A DNA stretch of 64,000 bases, from positions 394,683-458,682 of the forward strand of contig NZ_RJRZ01000002.1 in NCBI RefSeq assembly GCF_003993775.1, written 5' to 3'. The notes beneath the pieces were generated by a model. The model searched no databases. It had not been told where the DNA came from and was given only the letters and a program-made list of their open reading frames with translations. This document shows positions 42,757 to 50,930 of the stretch, piece by piece. The translations under genes were made by a program, and so were the position numbers. Source of the stretch: Frigidibacter oleivorans. Its GTDB lineage: Bacteria > Pseudomonadota > Alphaproteobacteria > Rhodobacterales > Rhodobacteraceae. The stretch's first letter is position 1, and each line of letters starts with the position of its first letter.

Positions 42757-44250
42757 TTATTCGGCGTGGACCGCGTAGTTCATCACGTGGAAGATCTCGT
42801 TCTGCTCGATCACGCCGCGGAACAGATGCGCCCAGGGGCCGCGCGCGAAGACGGCGACGTCCTCGCCCGAGTGGGTTTCCGACGACAGCGGGATCAGCGC
42901 CTGCTGGACATAGTCCGGATCGGTCGCTTCTTCCTCGGTCAGGTCCGGGCGGCTGCCCGACCAGGTGCCGTCGGCCTGTTCGGTCACGACCGCACCGGCG
43001 CCGTTCAGGTAGTTGACGACGGTGTAGGGCTTGCCGTCATCGCCGAGGTTCGGCTCGCCGGTGTGTTCGGTGCCCTGCTCGTTCTCGCCCATGCACAGGC
43101 CGTTGATCTTCGAGCCGCGGCCGCAATAGCCGTTGAAGGCGATCGCGTGTTCATGGTCGGCGGTGACGATGATCAGCGTTTCTTCCGGGTTGGTCAGTTC
43201 CATCGCCTTGGCGATGGCGTCGGCGAAGGCCTTGCCGTCGGTCAGGACGCGGTAGAGGTTGCCTTCGTGGTTGGCGTGGTCGACGCGGCCGGCCTCGATC
43301 GAGATGTAGTAGCCTTCCTCGTTCGAGGACAGCGCGTTGATCGTCGCCTCGGTCATTTCCGCCAGCGAGGGTTCGCCGGTGCGGTCATATTCGTACTTCA
43401 TGTGGCTGGCTTCGAAGAGGCCCAGGACCGGGGCGTTGTCGCCCATGGTCAGCGCGGCGAAATCCTCGTCGCCGAAGACCACCTGCGCGCCGGCCTCGGT
43501 GGCCTCGGCGGTCAGGTCGCGGCCGTCGGTGCGCTTGCCGGCCTTGCCTTCCACATCGGTGGTTTCCGTGGGCAGGAAGTGCTGGCGGCCGCCGCCGAGC
43601 GCGATGTCGATCACGCCCGCCTTCATCTGGTCGATCAGCTGGTCGGCGATGTCCTTCTGGGTGCAGCCCTCGGGCAGCAGCGAGTTGTCTTCCCAGTCCC
43701 GGTTGACGGTGCGGGCATAGACGGCCGCCGGGGTGGCGTGGGTGATGCGCGCGGTCGAGATGACGCCGACCGACTTGCCCATTTCCGACGCGATCTCGGC
43801 GAAGGTCTTGGTGCCGGCCTCGGCGCCCGCGGCACAGTCGCCGACGGCGACGGTGTCCATGACGTTGATCATGCCGTTCTTGCCCTTGACGCCCGAGTTC
43901 ATCGCCATGGCGGTGGGGGCGGAGTCCGGGGTCTGGCCGTTCGACGAATAGGTCTTCACCAGCGCCGAATAGGGCAGGGTTTCCTGCGGCTGGACGTAGT
44001 CGTCGCCAAGCCCGCCTTCCAGCTGACCCGAGAACAGGCGGATGGCGTAGTTGGTGCCGACGCCGTTGCCGTCGGCCGTGAACAGGATCACGTTCTTGGC
44101 GCGCGCGGTGATCGGCTGGGTTTCCAGGCGCGCGGCGAGCGCGGCCTCGGCATCGGTGAACCATTCGGTGCCGGCCTGAGGCAGATCCTGCGCCATCGAG
44201 GCACCGGCGACGGCGACGAGGGCGGACGTAGCAAGAAGAATGTGTTTCAT
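42757..44250 (-). CDS. phoA: Alkaline phosphatase (PhoA family, periplasmic)
   Basis: A 497-aa periplasmic phosphomonoesterase that releases phosphate from organic esters. It has a signal peptide (MKHILLATSALVAVAGASMA). Metal and active-site motifs are NVILFTADGNGVGTNYA, the nucleophile DSAPTAMAMNSGVKG (Ser after Asp), EAGRVDHANHEGN (metal His/Asp), IIVTADHEHAIAF and SSETHSGEDVAVFARGP. Cys pairs (GDCAAG with GCTQK; GYCGRGSKINGLCMG) probably form disulfides. Start at the ATG at 44250. Monocistronic and terminated by a strong hairpin. A partial PHO-box-like sequence lies upstream. Confidence 0.95.
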   Translation of the reverse strand: MKHILLATSALVAVAGASMAQDLPQAGTEWFTDAEAALAARLETQPITARAKNVILFTADGNGVGTNYAIRLFSGQLEGGLGDDYVQPQETLPYSALVKTYSSNGQTPDSAPTAMAMNSGVKGKNGMINVMDTVAVGDCAAGAEAGTKTFAEIASEMGKSVGVISTARITHATPAAVYARTVNRDWEDNSLLPEGCTQKDIADQLIDQMKAGVIDIALGGGRQHFLPTETTDVEGKAGKRTDGRDLTAEATEAGAQVVFGDEDFAALTMGDNAPVLGLFEASHMKYEYDRTGEPSLAEMTEATINALSSNEEGYYISIEAGRVDHANHEGNLYRVLTDGKAFADAIAKAMELTNPEETLIIVTADHEHAIAFNGYCGRGSKINGLCMGENEQGTEHTGEPNLGDDGKPYTVVNYLNGAGAVVTEQADGTWSGSRPDLTEEEATDPDYVQQALIPLSSETHSGEDVAVFARGPWAHLFRGVIEQNEIFHVMNYAVHAE

Positions 44251-44517
44251 GATGAGTCCCTTCTGCGTTCGCCGCCGGAGTACGCCGCCAACATCAAGTC
44301 TTTGTGACAGGGGGCGGGCAGGAGGGGTCGGGTCGCGGGAAAGACCGCCCTTCGGCACTGCGGCAAGAATGCCGCCATGGTGCCGCAAATCGGTCCAACT
44401 TATTGATTAGTTCTTGAATCATCTACTCTTGCCGGGTGCAGTCAACGAGATAAGACCCCGGTACAAGGGGTCGGAGGACGTCCGCACAAGGGCGGCCCGA
44501 GGCACAAGGAGACAGGC
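44251..44517. promoter_or_regulatory. Divergent promoter region phoA / bcsN
   Basis: 267 bp without a gene. It contains a PHO-box-like sequence on the phoA side (44293-44310). On the bcsN side is a TGATT-N8-AATCA inverted repeat at 44404-44421 within a markedly AT-rich patch (about 44395-44430). Just before bcsN there is an AAGGAG ribosome site. Confidence 0.5.
44293..44310 (-). promoter_or_regulatory. Weak PHO-box-like sequence upstream of phoA
   Basis: CTGTCACAAAGACTTGAT on the minus strand, 43-60 bp before the phoA ATG. The first heptamer matches the PhoB half-site CTGTCAT/C well; the second matches only three of seven positions. Position is right for phosphate control, the match is marginal. 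Confidence 0.3.
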
Positions 44518-45180
44518 ATGCGTTGCACGTCTCGCAGCGGACGGATCGCTGCCGTGGCATTGCTGTGGCTTGTCGCGGCCTGCGGCAGCAACGGGACGAC
44601 CGATCTGTCGGACCCTTTCGCGCGCCGGGTGACCACCTTTCAGGCGGTTCCCGCCGGGCGGGTGTGGGTGAACGCGCCCGGCAGCATCCTGACGATGGAA
44701 CGCGTCGTGGGCGCCGAACGGGAACAGGTCGTGGCCCTTCCGAACAACACCGCCGTTCAGGGCGACAACGCGCTGATCCTGCGCGCCTTCGCCCCGGGGC
44801 GCGAGGCGCCCGGCCGGCTGCAGTTCGACGCGCTGCGCCGGCGCATCGGCGGGTTCCCGGCCCCCTTCGACAAGGTGACGGAATCGGATTTCGTTATCGG
44901 CACCGACGAACTGGGCACCTACAGCTGGGTGCAGGAAAGCTATGGCGCGACCACCGTCTGCGTGCTGGCGATGCGCCGGTTCGACGGCGGCGAACGGCTG
45001 ATCCCGCAGGGCATGAACGGGCTGGACGCGGTGCTGCGCAACTGCGTGAACGGCGACTCGACGGCGGCCCTGTCGCCGATCCGCGCCGAAACGATCGGAT
45101 ACGGCCGGCGCAGCGGGCTGGCGGGGCAGACCGGCAGCCGGCTGCTGTCGCCGCTCGCCGGGCCGCTGCCCGACAGGTAA
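44518..45180 (+). CDS. bcsN: Cellulose biosynthesis protein BcsN (lipoprotein)
   Basis: A 220-aa lipoprotein found at the head of alphaproteobacterial cellulose operons. The lipobox is LVAACGSN, after a short signal peptide. The BcsN core (GRVWVNAPGSILTMERVVGAEREQVVALPNNTAVQGDNALILRAF) resembles family members in spacing. The later SYGATTVCVLAMRRF and LNGLDAV-like regions carry two Cys residues (TTVCVLA and RNCVNG). Role is accessory and not well defined, probably at the envelope. bcsA follows after 13 bp. Confidence 0.85.
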   Translation: MRCTSRSGRIAAVALLWLVAACGSNGTTDLSDPFARRVTTFQAVPAGRVWVNAPGSILTMERVVGAEREQVVALPNNTAVQGDNALILRAFAPGREAPGRLQFDALRRRIGGFPAPFDKVTESDFVIGTDELGTYSWVQESYGATTVCVLAMRRFDGGERLIPQGMNGLDAVLRNCVNGDSTAALSPIRAETIGYGRRSGLAGQTGSRLLSPLAGPLPDR

Positions 45181-45193
45181 GGACTTATTGCGC

Positions 45194-47488
45194 ATGGCCC
45201 GGATGACCTCGTTTCTGCTGCTCGCGACCTGGATCGTCCTGCTGGTGCCGATCCTCGTGCTGATCAGCGCGCCCACCTCGCTGGCCACGCAGCTGTGCGT
45301 GTCCTTCGTGGCGCTGGTGATCGTGGTGCTGGTCAAGCCCTATGCCCGGCGCGGCTGGCCGCGGTTCATCCTGCTGGCGGTGGGCAGCGTGATCGTGCTG
45401 CGTTACTGGCTGTGGCGGGTGACCAGCACCCTGCCCGATCCGGGGCTGAGCTTTTCCTTCACCTTCGCGGTGCTGCTGCTGGCGATCGAGACCTATTCGA
45501 TCGCGGTGTTCTTCCTGAACGCCTTCCTCGTGGCCGACCCGACCCGGCGCTTCGTGCCGCCCAGCATCACCGATGTGGCCGATCTGCCGACGGTGGACAT
45601 CCTCGTGCCGTCCTACAACGAACCGACCGAGATGCTGAGCGTGACGCTGTCGGCGGCGAAGAACATGATCTACCCCACCGCCAAGCGCCGCGTGGTGCTG
45701 TGCGACGATGGCGGCACCGACCAGCGCTGCAACTCGTCGGACCTGACGCTGGCGGCGCGGGCGCGGGAACGGCGGGCGGAACTGCAGGCGCTGTGCGCGG
45801 AACTGGGGATCATCTACTCGACCCGGGCGAAGAACGAACATGCGAAGGCCGGCAACATGTCCGCCGCGCTGGCCCGGCTCGACGGCGAACTGGTGGTGGT
45901 CTTCGACGCCGACCACGTGCCGTCGCGCGATTTCCTCGCCCGGACGGTCGGCTATTTCCGGCAGGACCCGAAGCTGTTCCTGGTGCAGACGCCGCACTTC
46001 TTCATCAACAAGGACCCGATCGAGCGCAATGTCGGCTTCTCGGCGAAATGCCCGCCGGAAAACGAGATGTTCTACGGGCTGATCCACCGCGGGCTCGACC
46101 GCTGGGGCGGGGCGTTCTTCTGCGGCTCGGCGGCGGTGCTGCGGCGCAAGGCGCTGGACGACGTGGGCGGCTTCGCCGGCGAGACCATCACCGAGGATGC
46201 CGAAACCGCGCTGGAAATCCATTCGCGCGGCTGGAAGAGCCTCTACCTGAACCGCGCGATGATCGCCGGGCTGCAGCCCGAAACCTTTTCGTCCTTCATC
46301 CAGCAGCGCGGACGCTGGGCCACCGGCATGATGCAGATGCTGCTCCTGAAGAACCCGCTGATGCGCAAGGGGCTCGGGCTGCGGCAGCGGCTGTGCTACC
46401 TGAACTCGATGAGCTTCTGGTTCTTCCCGGTCATCCGGCTGGTCTATCTGCTGGCGCCGCTGGTCTATCTGATCTTCGGGATCGAGATCTTCGTGGCCAC
46501 GATCCAGGAGGCCGCGGCCTATACCGGCACCTACATGATCCTCAGCTTCCTGACGCAGAACGCGATCTTCTCGCGCTTCCGCTGGCCGCTGGTATCCGAG
46601 GTCTACGAGGTGGCGCAGGCGCCCTATCTGTTCCGCGCCATCGTGCAGACCTTCCGCCGCCCGCGCGCGGCGCGGTTCAACGTGACCGCGAAGGACGAGA
46701 CGCTGGACAGCGACTTCATCTCGCCGGTCTACGGCCCGCTGCTGGCGCTGTTCGGGCTGATGCTGGCGGGGGTGCTGCTGGCCATCGGGCGCTGGATCGC
46801 CTTCCCCGGCGACCGCGCCGTGCTGCAGGTCGTGGGGGCTTGGGCGGTGTTCAACTTCCTGCTGGTGTCGCTGTCGCTGCGCGCGACCTGCGAAAAGCAG
46901 CAGCGCCGCGCCTCGCCCCGGATCGCGATGCAGGTCCCGGCCGAGGTGACGCTGGCCGGGTCGCAGGCGGTGCAGGCGACGATCATCGATGCCTCGACCT
47001 CGGGCGCGCAGGTGGTGGTGCCCCGGCATCTGGCGGGGGCGGGCGTCGCGGTCGGGGACATGGTCAGCTTCGTGCCGCGCTTTCCCGATGCGCGGCATCT
47101 GGAACGGCCGGTGCGCGGCGTGATCCGCAGCACCAAGGAGGAGGGCGGCACCATCGCCCTGCGCCTGCTGTTCCCGCCCGACCAGCCGATGACGGCGCGC
47201 GAGGCGGTGGCCTTCCTGATCTTCGGCAACAGCGATGTCTGGGAAAAGATGCGCGAGGATACGCGGGCCGGAGTCGGCCTGACGCGCGGGCTGCTGTATA
47301 TCGCCTGGCTCGCGATCCGCAGCCTGCCCCTGACCTTCCGCGACTATGTGGGCGAACCGGCCCGGCGCCGCAAGGCGGCGGTGGCCCCGCGCCAGCAGCA
47401 GCCGGCGCATCTGGTCGCCTTCGGCCGCGACTTCGTCGAGGATACATCGCCGCCCGTCGCGGCGGCCGCGGGCGGGGGGGCGGCATGA
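45194..47488 (+). CDS. bcsA: Cellulose synthase catalytic subunit BcsA (with PilZ domain)
   Basis: Processive inner-membrane GT2 enzyme that polymerises and extrudes cellulose from UDP-glucose. The 764-aa protein has N-terminal helices, then the GT core: LVPSYNEPTEML, CDDGGTDQR (first Asp), FDADHVPS (DxD), ITEDAETALEIHSRGW (TED) and QQRGRWATGMMQML (QxxRW). A gating-loop/IF helix region and further membrane helices follow. The PilZ domain carries the cyclic-di-GMP motifs RASPR (RxxxR) and DASTSGAQ (DxSxxG). Start ATG at 45194; TTG at 45188 is possible. Its TGA overlaps the ATG of bcsB. Close in layout to the well-studied Rhodobacter sphaeroides BcsA. Confidence 0.97.
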   Translation: MARMTSFLLLATWIVLLVPILVLISAPTSLATQLCVSFVALVIVVLVKPYARRGWPRFILLAVGSVIVLRYWLWRVTSTLPDPGLSFSFTFAVLLLAIETYSIAVFFLNAFLVADPTRRFVPPSITDVADLPTVDILVPSYNEPTEMLSVTLSAAKNMIYPTAKRRVVLCDDGGTDQRCNSSDLTLAARARERRAELQALCAELGIIYSTRAKNEHAKAGNMSAALARLDGELVVVFDADHVPSRDFLARTVGYFRQDPKLFLVQTPHFFINKDPIERNVGFSAKCPPENEMFYGLIHRGLDRWGGAFFCGSAAVLRRKALDDVGGFAGETITEDAETALEIHSRGWKSLYLNRAMIAGLQPETFSSFIQQRGRWATGMMQMLLLKNPLMRKGLGLRQRLCYLNSMSFWFFPVIRLVYLLAPLVYLIFGIEIFVATIQEAAAYTGTYMILSFLTQNAIFSRFRWPLVSEVYEVAQAPYLFRAIVQTFRRPRAARFNVTAKDETLDSDFISPVYGPLLALFGLMLAGVLLAIGRWIAFPGDRAVLQVVGAWAVFNFLLVSLSLRATCEKQQRRASPRIAMQVPAEVTLAGSQAVQATIIDASTSGAQVVVPRHLAGAGVAVGDMVSFVPRFPDARHLERPVRGVIRSTKEEGGTIALRLLFPPDQPMTAREAVAFLIFGNSDVWEKMREDTRAGVGLTRGLLYIAWLAIRSLPLTFRDYVGEPARRRKAAVAPRQQQPAHLVAFGRDFVEDTSPPVAAAAGGGAA

Positions 47489-49839
47489 CCGGGGTCGTGC
47501 ACTTGCCGAAGGCCGCGCTGGCGGCGCTGATGCTGGCACCGCTGCTGGCGGCCGGGCCGGCCGCGGCGCAAGAGGGCGAGGCGGGATCGCCGACGATCCT
47601 GCTGCCCGACCTGCCAGCGGCCGATCCCGCATCGCCCGGCACCGCCGCCACGCCCGCGGCGGATGCCGCCGATGCCGACTCAGCCGACGCCGCGCCGACC
47701 GCGACGCCTCCCGCCGTGACGCCTCCGGCCACGGGGCCGCTGCCCGGCATCGGCGCCGTCCGCCGCGACGCCGCCGCGCCGGTTCCGGCAGCCGGCAGCG
47801 GCGACTGGCGGCTTGGCTTCGGCCTGCCGCCCGGCCTGCCGGAGGGGCGGGTGACGATGGGCGCCAGCCTGCCGCAGGATGCCATCCTGCGCCTGACCGG
47901 CGAGACGGTGCAGCAGGACATGACGCTGGTCCTGCCCGATGGCGCGGCGATCCCCGGCACGCTGGATCTGGTGCTGCGGTCGGGGATCAACCTGCTGCCG
48001 CAGCAGTCGCGGCTGGTCGTCCGCGTCAACGATACCGAGGCGGGCACCTTCCCGCTGGACCAGCAGGACGGCTGGGGCCAGATCGCCATTCCCGGCGACG
48101 CGCTGGTGCCGGGCGTGAACCGCATCCTGCTGGACCTGACCCAGCATCACCGCATCTTCTGCGGCCCCGAGGCGAGCTTCGGCGTCTGGACCGAGATCGA
48201 CATGATGCGCAGCGGCGTCAGCCTCGCCGCGGGGGACGTGCCGCTGGCCGCCGACAGTTTCCGGGTGCTGGCGACCAATGCCGTCAGCCGCGGCCTGCCG
48301 GTGGAGGTGCGGATGCAGCCGGGGGTGGACCCCGCCACGCTGGGCACGGTGATGCAGGCGGTGCGCGCCATCCTGCCGCAGATGCCCGAGGTCCGGGTTC
48401 TGAGCCCCTATGACCCGGTGCAGGGGGCGGGCCGGCGCGTCGGCATTTCCATCGAACAGGGCACGACCGCCTCGATCCGCTTCCTGCGCAACGCGCAGGG
48501 CGCGCTGATCCTGCGCGTGACCGAGGGCGACGGGCTGGACCGGCTGCTGGCGCAGGGTCTGGGGCCGGAGGTGGCGAAGCCGGTGCTGCCGCTGCTGGAA
48601 CCGGGGCGCGAGGTCAGCTTCGCCGATCTGGGCCAGCCGCTGATCGTGCGCAACACCCGCTATGCCGATGCGGAGGTGCCGTTCCGCCTGCCGGACGACT
48701 GGATGCTGCTGGCCTCGCAGCGGGCGACGCTGAACCTGCGCTATGGCTATGGTGCGGGCCTGCCCGACGGCTCGATCCTGCTGGTCAAGGTCAATGGCGA
48801 GACGATCAGCCTGCTGCCGCTGGACTTGCAGGGGGGTGCGGTGCTGCCGCCCCTGCGCGTGCGCTTTCCGGCGAACCTGCTGCAGGGCGGCGAGAACCGC
48901 GTGTCGTTCGAGATGGTGGTGCCCGGCGACCCGCCGACGCTGGAATGCCCGGCGCGGGAAACCGACATGCTGGCCATCCTCGGGGACAGCACGCTGTCGG
49001 TGCCGCCGAGCCCGCCGATGAACCTTGGCGACAGCCAGGACGACCTGCTGTCGATCGGCGGCGGACAGGTCGGCCCGATGTCGGACAGCGGGACGCTGGC
49101 GCTGCCGTTCCAGGCGCAGCTGGCGGCGGAAACCCCGCCGCCGCCCGAGCCGCAGACGCTGGTCGTCGGGCAGGTGCCGCAGGACCTGTCGCGCCTGCCG
49201 GACCGCGCCGCGCTGAGCCGCCAGCAGATCCTGCAGGTGCTGGAAGGCGTGATCGAGGTGCTGCCTGCGCCCGCGGCATCCACCCCGTCGCAGCCCGCCA
49301 CGCAGCCGACCGGGTTCACCCTGCAGCAGGCCGCCCCCTCCGGCGCCGATACCGCCGCGGCCGAAGCCGAGCCTGCGCCCGGGCCGCGCTGGTCCCCCCG
49401 CGCGGTGGTGGAGCCGATCTGGAACACCGTGGTGCCCGATGCCGAACCGCTGGCCGACTGGATCGCGGGCCGTTCGGCCCGGGCGGTGCTGCTGGCCCCG
49501 GCAGAGGGGCAGCCGGGGCAATGGTCGCTGGTCCTGCGCTCGGGCGAGGATGCGTCCGCGGCGGCGCTTGCCTTCGACCGCTTCCGCCACGACCGCGCCG
49601 CGAACGGTGCCGAGGTCGCGCTGTGGCTGGAGGATGGCAGCTGGACCAGCTGGCCGCCGCGGCCCGCGCCGCAGTTGCAGGGGCCGGTGACCCGGGCCAA
49701 CCTGCTGGCGGTGGTGGGCAACTTCGCCTCCTGGGGGCCGGCCTATTACACGGCGGTGCTGGTGGGGCTGGCGCTGCTGTCGGTGCTGCCGGCCATCGCC
49801 TTCGTGCGGCTGACACGCGGAAAGGGGAACCACGGATGA
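47485..49839 (+). CDS. bcsB: Cellulose synthase regulatory/periplasmic subunit BcsB
   Basis: A 784-aa periplasmic partner of BcsA, anchored by one C-terminal helix (WGPAYYTAVLVGLALLSVLPAIAFVRL) preceded by the amphipathic interface region. It has a signal peptide (MTGVVHLPKAALAALMLAPL...AAAQ). The N-terminal region after the signal is Ala/Pro/Asp-rich and low in complexity (about 30-85). A second such linker (about 590-640) precedes the C-terminal part. Carbohydrate-binding and flavodoxin-like modules are expected between; the recognisable segment LTGETVQQDMTLVLPDGA...LVVRVNDTEAGTFPLDQ fits BcsB. Overlaps bcsA and bcsZ by four bases each. Confidence 0.92.
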   Translation: MTGVVHLPKAALAALMLAPLLAAGPAAAQEGEAGSPTILLPDLPAADPASPGTAATPAADAADADSADAAPTATPPAVTPPATGPLPGIGAVRRDAAAPVPAAGSGDWRLGFGLPPGLPEGRVTMGASLPQDAILRLTGETVQQDMTLVLPDGAAIPGTLDLVLRSGINLLPQQSRLVVRVNDTEAGTFPLDQQDGWGQIAIPGDALVPGVNRILLDLTQHHRIFCGPEASFGVWTEIDMMRSGVSLAAGDVPLAADSFRVLATNAVSRGLPVEVRMQPGVDPATLGTVMQAVRAILPQMPEVRVLSPYDPVQGAGRRVGISIEQGTTASIRFLRNAQGALILRVTEGDGLDRLLAQGLGPEVAKPVLPLLEPGREVSFADLGQPLIVRNTRYADAEVPFRLPDDWMLLASQRATLNLRYGYGAGLPDGSILLVKVNGETISLLPLDLQGGAVLPPLRVRFPANLLQGGENRVSFEMVVPGDPPTLECPARETDMLAILGDSTLSVPPSPPMNLGDSQDDLLSIGGGQVGPMSDSGTLALPFQAQLAAETPPPPEPQTLVVGQVPQDLSRLPDRAALSRQQILQVLEGVIEVLPAPAASTPSQPATQPTGFTLQQAAPSGADTAAAEAEPAPGPRWSPRAVVEPIWNTVVPDAEPLADWIAGRSARAVLLAPAEGQPGQWSLVLRSGEDASAAALAFDRFRHDRAANGAEVALWLEDGSWTSWPPRPAPQLQGPVTRANLLAVVGNFASWGPAYYTAVLVGLALLSVLPAIAFVRLTRGKGNHG

Positions 49840-50930
49840 ACCGTCGCGGCATGATCTGCGCCTCGCTGTCCCTGATCCCGGCCGGGCTGGGCCTGGCGCC
49901 GCGCGCGGCGCCGGCACAAACCGGCGAGGCGCCGACGCTCGCGCCGCTGAACACGGCGTGGCAGGCGTGGAAGACCGCGAACCTGACGGCGGATGGCCGG
50001 GTGGTGGACGCCTATCAGGAAGGCGCCAGCCATTCCGAAAGCCAGGGCTACGGGCTGTACCTCGCCACCCGCTTCGGCGATGGCGACGCGTTCCGCCGCA
50101 TCTACACCTGGACCGAGGCGAACCTCGCCATCCGGGGCGACGGACTTCTGGCCTGGCGCTGGCGGGCCGAGGCGACGCCGCCGGTCGAGGATCTGAACAA
50201 CGCCTCGGATGGCGATCTGTTCTATGCCTGGGCGCTGGCCGCGGGTGCCGAGCCCTTCGGCCTGCCCGAGGCCCGGGGCCGGGCCGCGGCCATCGCCGCC
50301 GCGCTGGACGAGGTCTGCCTGCGCCCGCTGCCCGCCGAGCCGGGCGCGCTGCTGATGCTGCCGGGGGCCGAGGGCTTCGACCGGCCGGAAGGGGTGATCT
50401 TCAACCCCTCCTACTGGATGCCCCGCCTGATGACCGAACTCGGCACCGAATTCGACCGGCCGCGGCTGGTGCAGGCGGCCGAGGCGGCGCTGCGCCAGCT
50501 GGGTGCCTTTGCCGCGCGCGGGCTGGCGCCCGACTGGGCGCTGGCGACCGAGGCCGGCTGGCAGCCGCCGCCCGCGGGGTTTTCGGCCAATGCGGGATAC
50601 GAGGCGATGCGCCTGCCGCTGTATCTGTGCCTGAGCGGGCAGGGCGGGCACCCGCTGGTGGCGCGCTTCGCCGCCGCCTATGCCGCGGCGATGGCCGGGG
50701 GCGACGCCACGCCCACGGTCATGGACGCGCTGACGGGCGCGGTGCAGGAACGCAGCCCCCATTCCGGCTATGCCGCGATCGCCGGGCTTTCCCGCTGTGC
50801 CGCGCCCGCATCCGGCACGGGCCTGCCGATCCCGCTGTTCACCATCGACCAGCCCTACTATCCCGCGACGCTGCACCTGTTCGTGCTGATCGCCCAGCTT
50901 GAAGGATTCCCGGCATGCGTTCCGATCTGA
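49836..50930 (+). CDS. bcsZ: Endo-1,4-beta-glucanase BcsZ (glycosyl hydrolase family 8)
   Basis: Periplasmic cellulase that trims nascent cellulose during export. The 364-aa GH8 protein has a signal peptide (MNRRGMICASLSLIPAGLGL...APAQ). The catalytic acid Glu is in EGASHSESQGYGLYL and the Asp region is LNNASDGDLFYAWAL. Further family blocks are FNPSYWMPRLMTELG, GLAPDWALATEAGW and NAGYEAMRLPLYLC. Its ATG overlaps the bcsB stop; its 3' end overlaps the next gene by 16 bp. Confidence 0.94.
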   Translation: MNRRGMICASLSLIPAGLGLAPRAAPAQTGEAPTLAPLNTAWQAWKTANLTADGRVVDAYQEGASHSESQGYGLYLATRFGDGDAFRRIYTWTEANLAIRGDGLLAWRWRAEATPPVEDLNNASDGDLFYAWALAAGAEPFGLPEARGRAAAIAAALDEVCLRPLPAEPGALLMLPGAEGFDRPEGVIFNPSYWMPRLMTELGTEFDRPRLVQAAEAALRQLGAFAARGLAPDWALATEAGWQPPPAGFSANAGYEAMRLPLYLCLSGQGGHPLVARFAAAYAAAMAGGDATPTVMDALTGAVQERSPHSGYAAIAGLSRCAAPASGTGLPIPLFTIDQPYYPATLHLFVLIAQLEGFPACVPI